From Amycolatopsis sp. NBC_01488 (GTDB lineage: Bacteria > Actinomycetota > Actinomycetes > Mycobacteriales > Pseudonocardiaceae): DNA of 64,000 nt. This document shows, in pieces, positions 46,168-56,305 of the stretch. The notes under the pieces are model-generated. The model was not told the DNA's origin. It saw only the letters and a program-made list of their open reading frames with translations, and searched no databases. Position 1 is the stretch's first letter, and each line of letters opens with the position of its first letter. Made by a program: the position numbers and the translations under genes. The stretch covers positions 3,786,001 to 3,850,000 of the forward strand of contig NZ_CP109434.1 in NCBI RefSeq assembly GCF_036227105.1, read 5' to 3'.

Positions 46168-47478
46168 ATGAGCGCGGACGACACCTCGGCGTGGTCCTTC
46201 GAGACCAGGCAGATCCACGCGGGCGCCGCGCCGGATCCGGCGACGGGCGCGCGGGCGACGCCGATCTACCAGACGACGTCGTACGTCTTCCGCGACAGCC
46301 AGCACGGCGCCGACCTGTTCAGCCTCGCCGAGCCGGGCAACATCTACACGCGGATCATGAACCCGACGCAGGACGTGCTGGAGCAGCGCGTCGCGTCCCT
46401 CGAAGGGGGCGTCGCGGCGCTGGCGTTCGCGTCCGGCTCGGCCGCGACCACGGCGGCGATCCTGAACCTCGCGGGCGCGGGCGACCACTTCGTGTCCAGC
46501 CAGTCGCTCTACGGCGGCACCTACAACCTCTTCCACTACACGCTGCCGAAGCTCGGCATCGAGGTCACGTTCATCGACGACCAGGACGACCTCGAGCAGT
46601 GGCGCGCCGCCGTCCGGCCGAACACGAAGTTCTTCTTCGCCGAAACGCTCGCCAACCCGGGCAGCAACGTCCTCGACATCCGCGGCGTCGCCGACACCGC
46701 GCACGAAGCCGGCGTCCCGCTGCTGGTCGACAACACCATCCCGACGCCGTACCTGGTGCGCCCGATCGAGCACGGCGCCGACGTCGTGATCCACTCGGCG
46801 ACCAAGTACCTCGGCGGCCACGGCACGACGATCGCGGGCGTCCTGGTCGACGGCGGCACGTTCGACTTCGGCAAGGACCCGGGCCGGTTCCCGGGCTTCA
46901 CCGAGCCCGACCCGAGCTACCACGGCCTCAAGTACTGGGAGGCGCTCGGCCCGGGTGCGTTCGCGGCGAAGGCGCGCGTCCAGCTCCTGCGCGACACCGG
47001 CGCGGCGATCGCCCCGCTGAACAGCTTCCTGATCCTGCAGGGCATCGAGACGCTGTCGCTGCGCGTCGAGCGGCACGTGCAGAACGCGCAGGCGCTCGCC
47101 GAGTGGCTCGAGCAGCGCGACGAGGTCGAGAAGGTGTACTACGCCGGCCTGCCGTCCAGCCCCTTCTACGAGGCCGGGCAGAAGTACCTGCCGCGCGGCG
47201 CGGGCGCGGTCCTGTCGTTCGACCTGCGGGGCGGCGTCGAGGCCGGCCGGAAGTTCGTCGACGGCACCGAGCTGCACAGCCAGCTGGTGAACCTCGGCGA
47301 CGTCCGCAGCCTGATCGTGCACCCGGCGTCGACCACGCACAGCCAGCTCGCGCCGCAGGAGCAGCTCGCCAGCGGCGTCACGCCGGGCCTGGTGCGGATC
47401 GCCGTCGGGCTGGAAGGGATCGAGGACCTCAAGGCCGACCTGGAGGCCGGATTCCGGGCGGCGAAGGCGGAACTGTGA
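46168..47478 (+). CDS. metY: O-acetylhomoserine sulfhydrylase/aminocarboxypropyltransferase
   Basis: A PLP enzyme converting O-acetylhomoserine and sulfide to homocysteine. 436 residues from ATG 46168 (AGGAG 6 nt upstream). FETRQIHAGAAPDPATGARA starts the fold, YTRIMNPTQDVLEQRVA carries the phosphate-binding Tyr/Arg, and IHSATKYLGGHGTTIAG carries the PLP Lys. The long insertion after GTFDFG distinguishes MetY from MetZ. It overlaps metX by 4 nt (GTGA). No SAM riboswitch is recognised upstream. Confidence 0.95.
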   Translation: MSADDTSAWSFETRQIHAGAAPDPATGARATPIYQTTSYVFRDSQHGADLFSLAEPGNIYTRIMNPTQDVLEQRVASLEGGVAALAFASGSAATTAAILNLAGAGDHFVSSQSLYGGTYNLFHYTLPKLGIEVTFIDDQDDLEQWRAAVRPNTKFFFAETLANPGSNVLDIRGVADTAHEAGVPLLVDNTIPTPYLVRPIEHGADVVIHSATKYLGGHGTTIAGVLVDGGTFDFGKDPGRFPGFTEPDPSYHGLKYWEALGPGAFAAKARVQLLRDTGAAIAPLNSFLILQGIETLSLRVERHVQNAQALAEWLEQRDEVEKVYYAGLPSSPFYEAGQKYLPRGAGAVLSFDLRGGVEAGRKFVDGTELHSQLVNLGDVRSLIVHPASTTHSQLAPQEQLASGVTPGLVRIAVGLEGIEDLKADLEAGFRAAKAEL

Positions 47479-48593
47479 CGGCTGGTCCCGTCACCGGCGC
47501 CTGGCGGATCGGTGATCCGCCGGGCCGCCGGAAGTTCGTCACCGGCCCCGGCGCGCTCGCGCTCGAGGCCGGTGGCGTGCTGCCGGAGTTAACGATCGCT
47601 TACGAAACCTGGGGGACGCCGAACTCCGACGCGTCCAACGCGGTCCTCGTCGAGCACGCGCTGACCGGCGACAGCCACGCGGCCGGGCCGCTCGAGCCGG
47701 GGCATCCCAGCGCGGGCTGGTGGGACGGGCTGATCGGACCCGGGAAGGCCCTGGACACCGACGAGTTCTTCGTGGTGGTCCCGAACGTGCTGGGCGGGTG
47801 CCAGGGGTCGACCGGGCCGTCGTCGCCCGATCCGGACGGCAAGCCGTGGGGCAGCCGGTTCCCGGTCGTGACGGTGCGGGACCAGGTGGCCGCGGAAGCG
47901 GTGCTGGCCGACCACCTGGGCATCACGCGGTGGGCGGCCGTCGTCGGCGGGTCCATGGGCGGGATGCGCGCACTGGAGTGGGCGGTTTCGCTGCCTTCGC
48001 GGGTGGCCTCGGTACTGGTGCTGGCCTCGACGGCGCAGGCGTCGGCCGAGCAGATCGCCTGGGCGGCACCGCAGCTGCACGCCATCCGCAGCGACCCGTT
48101 CTTCCACGGTGGTGACTACTACGCCGCTCCGGAGGGGCCGTTCCGGGGCCTCGGCATCGCGCGGCGGATCGCGCACGTCACCTACCGCAGCGAGCCGGAG
48201 CTGGCCCAGCGGTTCGGCCGTGCGTACCAGGGTGACGAGGACCCGTTGCGGCGCGGGCGGTTCGCCGTCGAGTCCTATTTGGACCATCATGCCGGCAAGC
48301 TGGCCGCCCGGTTCGACGCGAACAGCTACCTGGTGCTGACGGAGTCGATGAACACCCACGACGTCGGGCGTGACCGCGGCGGGGTCGCGGCGGCGCTGGG
48401 CCGGGTGACGGCCCGCGCGGTGATCGGCGGCGTGGACAGCGACCGGCTCTACCCGCTGTACCAGTCGGCGGAGATCGCGTCGGGGATCCCCGGAACGTCG
48501 GAGCCGTCGGTGGTTTCCTCGCCGTACGGCCACGACTCGTTCCTCATCGAGACCGAGCAGATCGCGGCGCTGGCGAAGGCTCTGCTGGGCTAG
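47475..48593 (+). CDS. metX: Homoserine O-acetyltransferase
   Basis: Acetylates homoserine to supply MetY. 372 residues. ALTGDSHAAGP forms the oxyanion region, the nucleophile elbow is VVGGSMGGMRALEW, NVLGGCQGSTGPSS is diagnostic, and the C-terminal SPYGHDSFL supplies the His. Codon 39 is a TTA, very rare in this DNA, and lies in a sequence resembling the accD1 operator (47588-47603). Translationally coupled to metY. Confidence 0.95.
   Translation: MTAGPVTGAWRIGDPPGRRKFVTGPGALALEAGGVLPELTIAYETWGTPNSDASNAVLVEHALTGDSHAAGPLEPGHPSAGWWDGLIGPGKALDTDEFFVVVPNVLGGCQGSTGPSSPDPDGKPWGSRFPVVTVRDQVAAEAVLADHLGITRWAAVVGGSMGGMRALEWAVSLPSRVASVLVLASTAQASAEQIAWAAPQLHAIRSDPFFHGGDYYAAPEGPFRGLGIARRIAHVTYRSEPELAQRFGRAYQGDEDPLRRGRFAVESYLDHHAGKLAARFDANSYLVLTESMNTHDVGRDRGGVAAALGRVTARAVIGGVDSDRLYPLYQSAEIASGIPGTSEPSVVSSPYGHDSFLIETEQIAALAKALLG
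47588..47603. promoter_or_regulatory. Operator-like sequence inside metX
   Basis: GTTAACGATCGCTTAC differs at two symmetric-core positions from the GTTAGCG-N2-CGCTAAC operator seen at the TetR gene and accD1. It requires the rare codon TTA and GCT where CTG and GCC would be usual. Speculative. Confidence 0.35.
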
Positions 48594-48669
48594 TACGTCC
48601 TCGTGCGTACGACCACGAGCCGCTCCCCGGGGGACGACCGCTTACGCCTCGCCGCGGAACCATCGGCCC

Positions 48670-49338
48670 ATGCGGAAACCGGCAGTGGTGCTGCTCGTCG
48701 TCGCGAGCGTGTTCGCCGTGGTGCTCACGTACCCCTACTTGAACCTCGACATCGGCGAAAGCCGCCTCGAGGTGCGCGACAGCCTGCAGTACTCGGTACT
48801 GGTGGCGCACATCTTCACGGCCACGGTGGCGCTCGTGCTCGGCCCGTTGCAGTTCATGCCGAAGGTGCGGGCGCGCAGGCGGCTCCACCGGACGCTCGGC
48901 CGGGTCTACCTCCTCGCCGGGGTGCTGCCGTCCGCGCTGGCCGCGGTCCCGGTCGCGCTCTGGTCGGGGCGCCTCGTCACGCAGCTCGGGCTGACCACCG
49001 CCGCGGTCCTGTGGCTGGTCACCGGCGCCCTCACGTACCGGGCGGCCCGGCGGCGTGACTTCGCCGCGCACCGCGCCTGGATGATGCGCAACTACGCGCT
49101 GACGTTCCTCGCCGTCACGTCGCGTGTCCTGGTGCCGGTGCTCCTCCTGGTCCAGGTTCCCTTCGGCGGCGTCGACCCCGGCAGCGCGCCCACGATGATC
49201 CCGATCGGCCAGACGCTGGGCTGGGTGGTCAACCTGATCGTCGTCGAAATCCTGATCCGGCGCGGTCAGCGCCCTGAGACGCGTTCTCCCAGGCGTACCA
49301 AGCGGTTCGCGACCCGGCGTGACGCGCCGGCCGCGTAG
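48670..49338 (+). CDS. DUF2306-type membrane protein
   Basis: A 222-residue membrane protein with six hydrophobic helices. QYSVLVAHIFTATVALVLGP and RRLHRTLGRVYLLAGVLPSA contain the paired His typical of DUF2306. FAAHRAWMMRNYALTFLAVT is another conserved His/Arg segment. The family resembles heme or quinone membrane proteins, and its role is unknown. The last ~25 residues are basic and overlap a small gene on the other strand. Confidence 0.85.
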   Translation: MRKPAVVLLVVASVFAVVLTYPYLNLDIGESRLEVRDSLQYSVLVAHIFTATVALVLGPLQFMPKVRARRRLHRTLGRVYLLAGVLPSALAAVPVALWSGRLVTQLGLTTAAVLWLVTGALTYRAARRRDFAAHRAWMMRNYALTFLAVTSRVLVPVLLLVQVPFGGVDPGSAPTMIPIGQTLGWVVNLIVVEILIRRGQRPETRSPRRTKRFATRRDAPAA

Positions 49339-49484
49339 TCGCCGAGCCGTTCGGCGGCCTTGTCGGACAGCTTCGCGACGCGCCAGGCGACGTCGTCCGC
49401 GCGATCGCCCGCTTCGTCGCCGACCGTGGTGATCCGGTCGGCGAGCCGTCCGGTGCCGACGGCCAGCAGATCCTTGATGGCCAT
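49266..49484 (-). CDS. Small hypothetical protein
   Basis: A 72-residue, mostly helical, charged protein: MAIKDLLAVGTGRLADRITT then VGDEAGDRADDVAWRVAKLS and on. GGAAGGGGAAG lies 4-5 nt before the ATG at 49484, and codon bias is normal. It overlaps the 3' end of the DUF2306 gene by 73 nt. It follows the diiron oxygenase gene by 15 nt and is likely in that operon. No family is recognised. Confidence 0.6.
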   Translation of the reverse strand: MAIKDLLAVGTGRLADRITTVGDEAGDRADDVAWRVAKLSDKAAERLGDYAAGASRRVANRLVRLGERVSGR

Positions 49485-49499
49485 GACTTCCCCTTCCGC

Positions 49500-50377
49500 C
49501 TAGAGCATTCCGGCGCGGCGCCACAGCACCGCGCTCGGGCCGCCGATCAGGTCGTTGTCCCGCAGGAACCGGACGAGCTTCCGCGCCCCGAACGCCAGCG
49601 TCTCCCGCCGGTGCGCGCTGGTCCGCGCCGCCGCGACCGCGACGCCCGGGTCGATCCCCGCGCGCAGGTACTGCCGCGGCCGGGACAGCAGCCGCGACAT
49701 CAGCAGCGCGCCGACGGCGACCACGATCCGCGCGAACTCCTTGCGCCACCAAGGTGCTTCCGCCAGTTCGCGGACGAGGTCGTCACGCGCGTACCGGACG
49801 TGCCGCGCCTCTTCCGTGACGTGGATCCGCATCACCGCGCGGACCACCGGCTGCACCGACTCGTCGTCGAGGTGCTCGCGCTGCAGCGCGTCGAAGATCT
49901 CTTCGCCGATCAGCGTCGCGACCCACATCGCCGGCCCGTGGAGGATCGCCGGGAGGGCCTGCGCGGACAGTTGCAGCCAGCGGTTGTTGCGGTACGGCCG
50001 TCCGTCGACGCGCTCGATCAGCCGCGCGAACATCGTGGAGTGCCGGCATTCGTCGGCGACCTCGGTCAGCGCGTAGTGCACGTGGCGGGTCGTCGGGTCC
50101 TGGCGGTAGGACGCGCGCAGCAGCATCTGCATGAGGATCAGCTCGAACCAGATCCCGACGCTGACGGTGTTCACCAGCTCCTGCCGCGAAAGCTCGATCC
50201 GCTGCGCGCGGCTCAGCGTGTCCCACACCGGCGTGCCGTAGAGGGAGACCAGCTTTTCGGGGATGAAGAACTGGTCCTCGTTCAGCGGCGCGGCCCAGTG
50301 GACGTCGACGTCCGGGTCGTAGGAGACCGGGCGCTCGAGCGGAGCAGCCGTTCGGCCGTGGCTTCACGATCGCCCAT
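49500..50377 (-). pseudogene. AurF-type diiron N-oxygenase, disrupted by a one-base frameshift
   Basis: ATG 50377 has a good AGGGAGG site and starts MGDREATAERLLR. A one-base deletion near 50340 throws the frame into an early stop. The correct frame resumes as LERPVSYDPDVDVHWAAPLN and EDQFFIPEKLVSLYGTPVWD, the conserved AurF N-terminus. It continues to 49500 with diiron ligands in EVADECRHSTMFARLIE and HVTEEARHVRYARDDLVREL. An internal GTG at 50228 could start a 242-residue fragment. Homologues N-oxygenate aryl amines or modify lipids. Divergent from a TetR gene. Confidence 0.8.
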
Positions 50378-50444
50378 GCGTGCCTCCCTGTGTCGTGTAA
50401 CACTAGAACGCATGAAACATTTCTCGTCAAGTTGTAAACCAGCC

Positions 50445-50450
50445 TAGGGT
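50445..50450 (+). promoter_or_regulatory. -10 element for leaderless tetR transcript; upstream GAAA-CA-TTTC
   Basis: TAGGGT ends 7 nt before ATG 50458, so the tetR message is probably leaderless. Between it and the oxygenase start, GAAACATTTC (50414-50423) is a short palindrome. It could be part of the TetR operator. Confidence 0.5.
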
Positions 50451-50457
50451 TGGGGCC

Positions 50458-51084
50458 ATGCGCGATCTCCTGAAGCACGCGCTCGAAGCCGACCTCCCCG
50501 GCGACGAGACCGCGGAGCGGATCATGGGCGCGGCGCTGACCCAGGCCGAGGACTTCGGGCTGCGCCGGTTCACCGTCGACGACGTCGCGCGCCGCGTCGG
50601 CCTCTCGCGGGTGACGATCTACCGCTACTTCCCGAAGAAGGACCAGCTGCTCAACGCGCTGGTGCTGCGGGAGATGAAGCGGTTCCTGACGAAGGTCGAC
50701 GCCGTCGTCGAGGCGCAGGCGAGCCCGGAGGAGAAGCTCATCGAGGGGTTGAGCTTCTCCCTCGGGTACCTGCGCGGGCACCGGCTGCTCAACCGCCTGC
50801 TGCGCACGGAGCCGGAGCTGATCCTCCCGCAGTTGACGGTCCAGGCCGGCGGCCTGTTCGCGGCGGCCCGCACCCGGATCGCGGCGCACTTCCACGCGGA
50901 GATCGCGGCGGGCCGGCTCAGCCTGCCCGCCGACGACGTCGACGGGATGGCGGAGCTGCTGATCCGGATCGTGGTGTCGCTGGTGCTGACCCAGGAGACG
51001 GTCCTGCCGGTGGACGACGACGTGCAGCGGCGCCGGCTGGCCGAGCTGTACCTTGCGCCGATCGTCCGCTCGCTGCGCCCCTGA
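50458..51084 (+). CDS. TetR-family regulator paired with the AurF-type gene
   Basis: A 208-residue TetR protein. FTVDDVARRVGLSRVTIYRYFPKKDQLLNA is the N-terminal helix-turn-helix (about residues 39-68, shown to describe position only). The C-terminal ligand domain is all-helical. It is divergent from the diiron oxygenase gene, a pairing common in actinomycetes, and probably represses it. If the oxygenase is truly broken this regulator may be relaxed. Confidence 0.88.
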   Translation: MRDLLKHALEADLPGDETAERIMGAALTQAEDFGLRRFTVDDVARRVGLSRVTIYRYFPKKDQLLNALVLREMKRFLTKVDAVVEAQASPEEKLIEGLSFSLGYLRGHRLLNRLLRTEPELILPQLTVQAGGLFAAARTRIAAHFHAEIAAGRLSLPADDVDGMAELLIRIVVSLVLTQETVLPVDDDVQRRRLAELYLAPIVRSLRP

Positions 51085-51085
51085 A

Positions 51086-51823
51086 TCACCCCTGCCGGGT
51101 GGGCCGGATGGTGAGGTCGCCGATCTCGACGTCGTCGGGCTGCTCGATGGCGAACGCGATGGCCCGCGCCACGGCGTCGGGGCTGATGCCGAGCGTCGCC
51201 ATCGCCTGCTGGACCTGCTCGCGCTGCGCGGGATCCTCGACGTGGTCGACCAGTTCGGTGCGCACGAAACCCGGTGAGATCGACGTCGTGCGCAGGACGC
51301 CGTCGGTGGATTCCTGGCGCAGCGCCTCCAGCAGCGTCCGCACGGCGTTCTTGGTCCCGGCGTAGACGGCCTGCGTCGGGACGATCTTCAGCCCCGACGT
51401 CGAGACAGTCGTGACGAAGTGGCCGCGGCCCTGCGCGCGGAACACCGGGAGGGCGGCGGCGATGCCGTGCAGGACGCCGCGGAGGTTGACGTCGATCATC
51501 GCGTCCCAGGCGTCGACGTCCAGTTCGGCCACCGGCGCGATCCGGGCGACCCCGGCGTTGCCCACCAGGACGTCGAGACGGCCGAACCGGGCCACGGCCA
51601 GTGCCACCAGCCGCTCGGGATCGGCGCGCCGGGTGACGTCGACGTCCAGCAGTTCCGCGCGGCCGCCCGCGTCCCGGATCCGCGTGACCAGCGCCTCGAG
51701 CCGGTCGGTGCGCCGGGCGCCGAGCACGACGGCAGCGCCGCGCGATGCCAGCTCGAGGGCGGTCGCCTCGCCGATCCCGCTGCTCGCGCCCGTGATGGCG
51801 ACGACCTTGTCCAGTCCGTTCAT
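51086..51823 (-). CDS. Short-chain dehydrogenase/reductase
   Basis: A 245-residue classical SDR. VVAITGASSGIGEATALELA is the cofactor Gly-rich loop, VLVGNAGVA the stabilising NAG, TVSTSG supplies Ser, and YAGTKNAV the catalytic Tyr-x3-Lys. The Arg-rich LGARRTD after strand 2 suggests NADP. The substrate is unknown. The ATG at 51823 follows GGAGG. It is divergent from a TetR gene that probably represses it. Its end lies 1 nt from the preceding TetR gene. Confidence 0.92.
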   Translation of the reverse strand: MNGLDKVVAITGASSGIGEATALELASRGAAVVLGARRTDRLEALVTRIRDAGGRAELLDVDVTRRADPERLVALAVARFGRLDVLVGNAGVARIAPVAELDVDAWDAMIDVNLRGVLHGIAAALPVFRAQGRGHFVTTVSTSGLKIVPTQAVYAGTKNAVRTLLEALRQESTDGVLRTTSISPGFVRTELVDHVEDPAQREQVQQAMATLGISPDAVARAIAFAIEQPDDVEIGDLTIRPTRQG

Positions 51824-51848
51824 CGAGACCTCCACGCTAAGCTGACAG

Positions 51849-51892
51849 TTGTCCGGTTAACTTCCACGATACCGGACACTTGTCCACTTAAC
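51849..51892. promoter_or_regulatory. Repeated TTGTCCNNTTAAC operator between SDR and TetR genes
   Basis: TTGTCCGGTTAAC (51849-51861) and TTGTCCACTTAAC (51880-51892) are direct repeats 31 bp apart, about three helical turns. An inverted pair, GTCCGGT/ACCGGAC (51851-51857 with 51871-51877), overlaps the first. The second copy ends 13 nt before the tetR start, as expected for autorepression. Confidence 0.6.
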
Positions 51893-51905
51893 GAAGAGGA
51901 GTGCC

Positions 51906-52463
51906 GTGGCGGGTCGAGAGCGCCGTTCGGACGCGGTCGCCAACCGCGACCGGATCGTCGAGGCCGCACGGACGGAGCTGAGCGAGTCCAACGGCGCGGC
52001 CGACGACCTCAAGCTGCACCGCGTCGCCAAGGCGGCGGGCGTCGGGCAGGGCACCCTCTACCGGCACTTCCCGACCCGCGAGCACCTGCTGGCGGAGGTG
52101 TACCGGGCCGAGCTGACCCAGCTCGTCGACACCGTGGCCCCGCTCTTGGCGGAGTACTCCCCGCTCGACGCGCTGTCGCGCTGGCTGGAACGGCTGGTCG
52201 AGTACGCACGCGTCAAACGCGGTGTCATGGCGGCGATCGAGGGAGCGGCCTGGCAGGACCTCTACTCCGGCCAGCACCATCGGCTCGACGAAGCGCTGGA
52301 AACCCTGCTGGAGCAGGGAAAGAGCGCCGGGGAGATCCGCGCCGGGATCGACGCGGCCGACGTCATCCTGCTCCTCGGGGCGTTGTCGCGGATCCCGGAA
52401 GCCGAGTGGGACGAGCGGGCGCCGCGGATCGTGGCCGTGCTCGTCGACGGCCTGCGCGCCTAG
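51906..52463 (+). CDS. TetR-family regulator of the divergent SDR
   Basis: A 185-residue TetR protein. NRDRIVEAARTELSE begins helix 1, and AKAAGVGQGTLYRHFPTREHL is the helix-turn-helix (residues ~47-67). The C-terminal domain matches the SbtR-like/TetR_C_ family associated with SDR and oxidoreductase genes. GTG start at 51906 behind GAAGAGGAG. Its stop overlaps the next convergent gene stop by 4 nt (CTAG). Confidence 0.88.
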   Translation: MAGRERRSDAVANRDRIVEAARTELSESNGAADDLKLHRVAKAAGVGQGTLYRHFPTREHLLAEVYRAELTQLVDTVAPLLAEYSPLDALSRWLERLVEYARVKRGVMAAIEGAAWQDLYSGQHHRLDEALETLLEQGKSAGEIRAGIDAADVILLLGALSRIPEAEWDERAPRIVAVLVDGLRA

Positions 52464-52960
52464 TCGGAGACGGCTTCCGAGATCCAGGGCGCCACCGGCA
52501 GGTCGCGGTCCAGGCATTCGACCGACAGCCGGATCGTCCACCGCAACGCCTGCAGCACCAGGCTGTCCACCTCGTCGGGTGCCGCGTTGGCCAGGGCGAT
52601 CTCCACCTGCTCCTGCGCCGCCTCCGTGTTGCCGTGGACCTCCGCCAGCAGCGTCCGGACCGCCGTCCGCACCGGCGGGTCGGCCTGGTCGATCGAGACC
52701 TCTTCGCCGTCTTCGTCGAAGACCTGGACCTTCACCGGCGCGCTGCCGCCGTCGCCGAGGGTGGAGACCATCGCGCTGCATTCGCCGAACAGCAGCAGCA
52801 TCAACGCCTTCGTCTCGTCCGCGCGGGCCTGCGGTTCGGCGGCCGTCGGCGCGACCTCGACGAGGGCTTCGGCGTCGTCACCGAGGCTCAGCGCCGTCAG
52901 CGCGCGCTGGGCCTTCTCGACGAGCTCCTGCTCGTTCCAGTCCGCATCCACGTGCCCCAT
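52460..52960 (-). CDS. Conserved hypothetical protein (helical, acidic)
   Basis: A 166-residue soluble, acidic, mostly helical protein. It starts MGHVDADWNEQELVEKAQRA at 52960. The middle (DETKALMLLLFGECSAMVST) is hydrophobic and the end (LRWTIRLSVECLDRDLPVAP) amphipathic. No domain is recognised. It converges on the TetR gene with overlapping stops and lies 46 bp after the BkaR-like gene, possibly in the same transcript. Confidence 0.6.
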   Translation of the reverse strand: MGHVDADWNEQELVEKAQRALTALSLGDDAEALVEVAPTAAEPQARADETKALMLLLFGECSAMVSTLGDGGSAPVKVQVFDEDGEEVSIDQADPPVRTAVRTLLAEVHGNTEAAQEQVEIALANAAPDEVDSLVLQALRWTIRLSVECLDRDLPVAPWISEAVSD

Positions 52961-53006
52961 CAAACACCAGCGACGGCGCTCGTGGGGATACCTTGATCCG
53001 GGCCGG

Positions 53007-53597
53007 TCATCCCGCCGCGCGGAGGGCACCCAGCGCGAGCCGGGAGAGCAGTTCGGCGAGCTCGGAGTCACCGAGATGGCGGTTGTACGGCGTCGAGTTG
53101 ATCAGTCCGAACACGGCGTGTGCCGCCGACCGCGCCTGCAGTTCTCCCAGCTCCGGGATGGCTTCGCGGATCGCGCGGACCCACACCTCGACGTACTGGC
53201 GCTGCAGCGCGCGCACCTGCTTGCGGTCGGCGTCGGTGAGGTTCGCGAGGTTGCGCTCTTGAACGGTGATCAACGCCGGATGAGCGAGCGCGAAGCCGAC
53301 GTGGAACGCCACGAGCCCGGCCAGCGTGTCGTCCGCATCGCCGGGCCGGCTCGCCCACCTCGTGCCGCCGTCGAGCAGGTAGCGGCTGATCGAGTTCAGC
53401 ATCTCGCCGAGGATCGCGTCCTTGCTGCGGAAGTGCCGGTAGAGCGCGGGCCCGGAGATCCCGACGGCGGCGCCGATGTCGTCGATCCCGACGCCGTGGA
53501 ACCCGTGGTGGGCGAACAGCTCGGCCGCCGCGGCGAGGATCTGCTCACGTCTGTTCGCCTTCTCGCCGTTCACGAGCGGAGTGGGGTTGGCCGGCAT
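53007..53597 (-). CDS. TetR-family regulator, BkaR (Rv2506)-like
   Basis: A 196-residue TetR protein. REQILAAAAELFAHHGFHGV starts helix 1, and AVGISGPALYRHFRSKDAIL is the helix-turn-helix. M. tuberculosis BkaR (Rv2506) is a TetR repressor encoded beside accD1-accA1-fadE19, as here. A perfect GTTAGCG-AG-CGCTAAC operator sits 22 nt before its start and recurs before accD1, so autoregulation and control of that operon are likely. Assignment to BkaR is from context plus family. Confidence 0.85.
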   Translation of the reverse strand: MPANPTPLVNGEKANRREQILAAAAELFAHHGFHGVGIDDIGAAVGISGPALYRHFRSKDAILGEMLNSISRYLLDGGTRWASRPGDADDTLAGLVAFHVGFALAHPALITVQERNLANLTDADRKQVRALQRQYVEVWVRAIREAIPELGELQARSAAHAVFGLINSTPYNRHLGDSELAELLSRLALGALRAAG

Positions 53598-53618
53598 CCG
53601 GCCATATTAGAGCGGCAG

Positions 53619-53634
53619 GTTAGCGAGCGCTAAC
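53619..53634. promoter_or_regulatory. Operator site 1 (GTTAGCG-AG-CGCTAAC) at the TetR gene
   Basis: A perfect 7-bp-arm inverted repeat 22 nt upstream of the TetR start codon. Confidence 0.88.
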
Positions 53635-53750
53635 ACTGTTCCCGTCTTCCGGCGTGAGCCGAGTGGGTTACTTACAGGTAACTAGGGGTTCCTCGTGGGG
53701 CTTCCACATGCTGTGCTTCTGGGGTCGGTTCTGTCACAAAGGAGTGGCCC

Positions 53751-54563
53751 ATGGGGGTTCCGATCCGTCTGTCGCGACGGTTTTTTCTGAGGTTGAGCAC
53801 GGCTCTCGGGGCCGTCGTCCTGTCCACTCTCGGCGTCACGGGCCTCGCCCACGCCGCCGGGACCGTCTACGCCGCGCTCGGCGACTCCTACTCCTCGGGA
53901 GTCGGGGCCGGCAGCTACGGCAGTTCCGGGAGCTGTTACCGCAGCTCCAACGCCTACCCGCAGCTGTGGGCCAACGCCCACAGCGGCACGTCGTTCAGCT
54001 TCCTCGCCTGCTCGGGCGCGAAGACCGGCGACGTCATCAGCCAAGCCAACTCCATCCCCTCCAACGCGACCCTGGTCACGGTCACCGTGGGCGGCAACGA
54101 CGCCGGCTTCAGCGACGTGATCCAGACCTGCACCCTCGGCAGCGACTCGGACTGCACCAACCGCGTCAACACCGCGAAGACCTACGTCACCAACACCCTG
54201 CCCGCGTTGCTGACCAACACCTACAACACGATCAAGGCCAAGGCGCCGGGCGCTCGCCTCGTCGTCCTGTCCTACCCGCGCTTCTACACGGTGCCCGGCT
54301 CCTGCTGGGTCGGGCTCAGTGACACCAAGCGGACCGCGATCAACTCCGGCGCGGACACGCTCGCGTCGGTGATCCAGTCGCGGGCGGCGTCGGCGGGCGC
54401 GACGTTCGTCGACGTCCGGCCGTCGTTCGTCGGGCACAACATCTGCTCGTCGGCCGACGACTACCTGCACAGCCTCACCTGGCCGGTGATCGAGTCCTAC
54501 CACCCGACGGTGGCCGGGCAGTCGGGCGGCTACTACGCCCCGCTGCGTGGCGCCATCGGCTGA
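53751..54563 (+). CDS. Secreted SGNH-family esterase/lipase
   Basis: A 270-residue exported esterase. A basic RRFFLRL start and a hydrophobic stretch to AHA (about residue 35) form the signal peptide. Block I GDSYSSG carries the nucleophile Ser, VGGNDAGF is block III, and SYHPT near the end holds the catalytic His with Asp or Ser nearby. Six Cys in the mature part can form three disulfides, as in Streptomyces SGNH lipases. ATG 53751 follows AAAGGAG. It is inserted between the TetR gene and its presumed target operon. Confidence 0.92.
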   Translation: MGVPIRLSRRFFLRLSTALGAVVLSTLGVTGLAHAAGTVYAALGDSYSSGVGAGSYGSSGSCYRSSNAYPQLWANAHSGTSFSFLACSGAKTGDVISQANSIPSNATLVTVTVGGNDAGFSDVIQTCTLGSDSDCTNRVNTAKTYVTNTLPALLTNTYNTIKAKAPGARLVVLSYPRFYTVPGSCWVGLSDTKRTAINSGADTLASVIQSRAASAGATFVDVRPSFVGHNICSSADDYLHSLTWPVIESYHPTVAGQSGGYYAPLRGAIG

Positions 54564-54577
54564 CGCTCCTCCCGCGG

Positions 54578-54605
54578 AGGCCACCCCGGTTCGCCGGGGT
54601 GGCCT
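54578..54605 (+). terminator. Terminator after the SGNH esterase
   Basis: AGGCCACCCCGG (54578-54589) pairs with 54594-54605, a TTCG tetraloop, then TTTT. Confidence 0.95.
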
Positions 54606-54634
54606 TTTCGGCATTCCGGCGACTGGACACCCAC

Positions 54635-54650
54635 GTTAGCGGTCGCTAAC
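54635..54650. promoter_or_regulatory. Operator site 2 (GTTAGCG-GT-CGCTAAC) upstream of accD1
   Basis: A perfect inverted repeat identical in both arms to site 1. Its centre lies 28 bp from site 3. Confidence 0.88.
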
Positions 54651-54662
54651 ATCGGAGCGGAG

Positions 54663-54678
54663 GTTAACGACCGCTAAC
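54663..54678. promoter_or_regulatory. Operator site 3 (GTTAACG-AC-CGCTAAC) upstream of accD1
   Basis: One mismatch to site 1. It ends 13 nt before the accD1 start and overlaps the expected promoter. Confidence 0.85.
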
Positions 54679-54691
54679 GTCGAGGGAGCCC

Positions 54692-56304
<1,613 letters not shown>

Positions 56305-56305
<1 letters not shown>

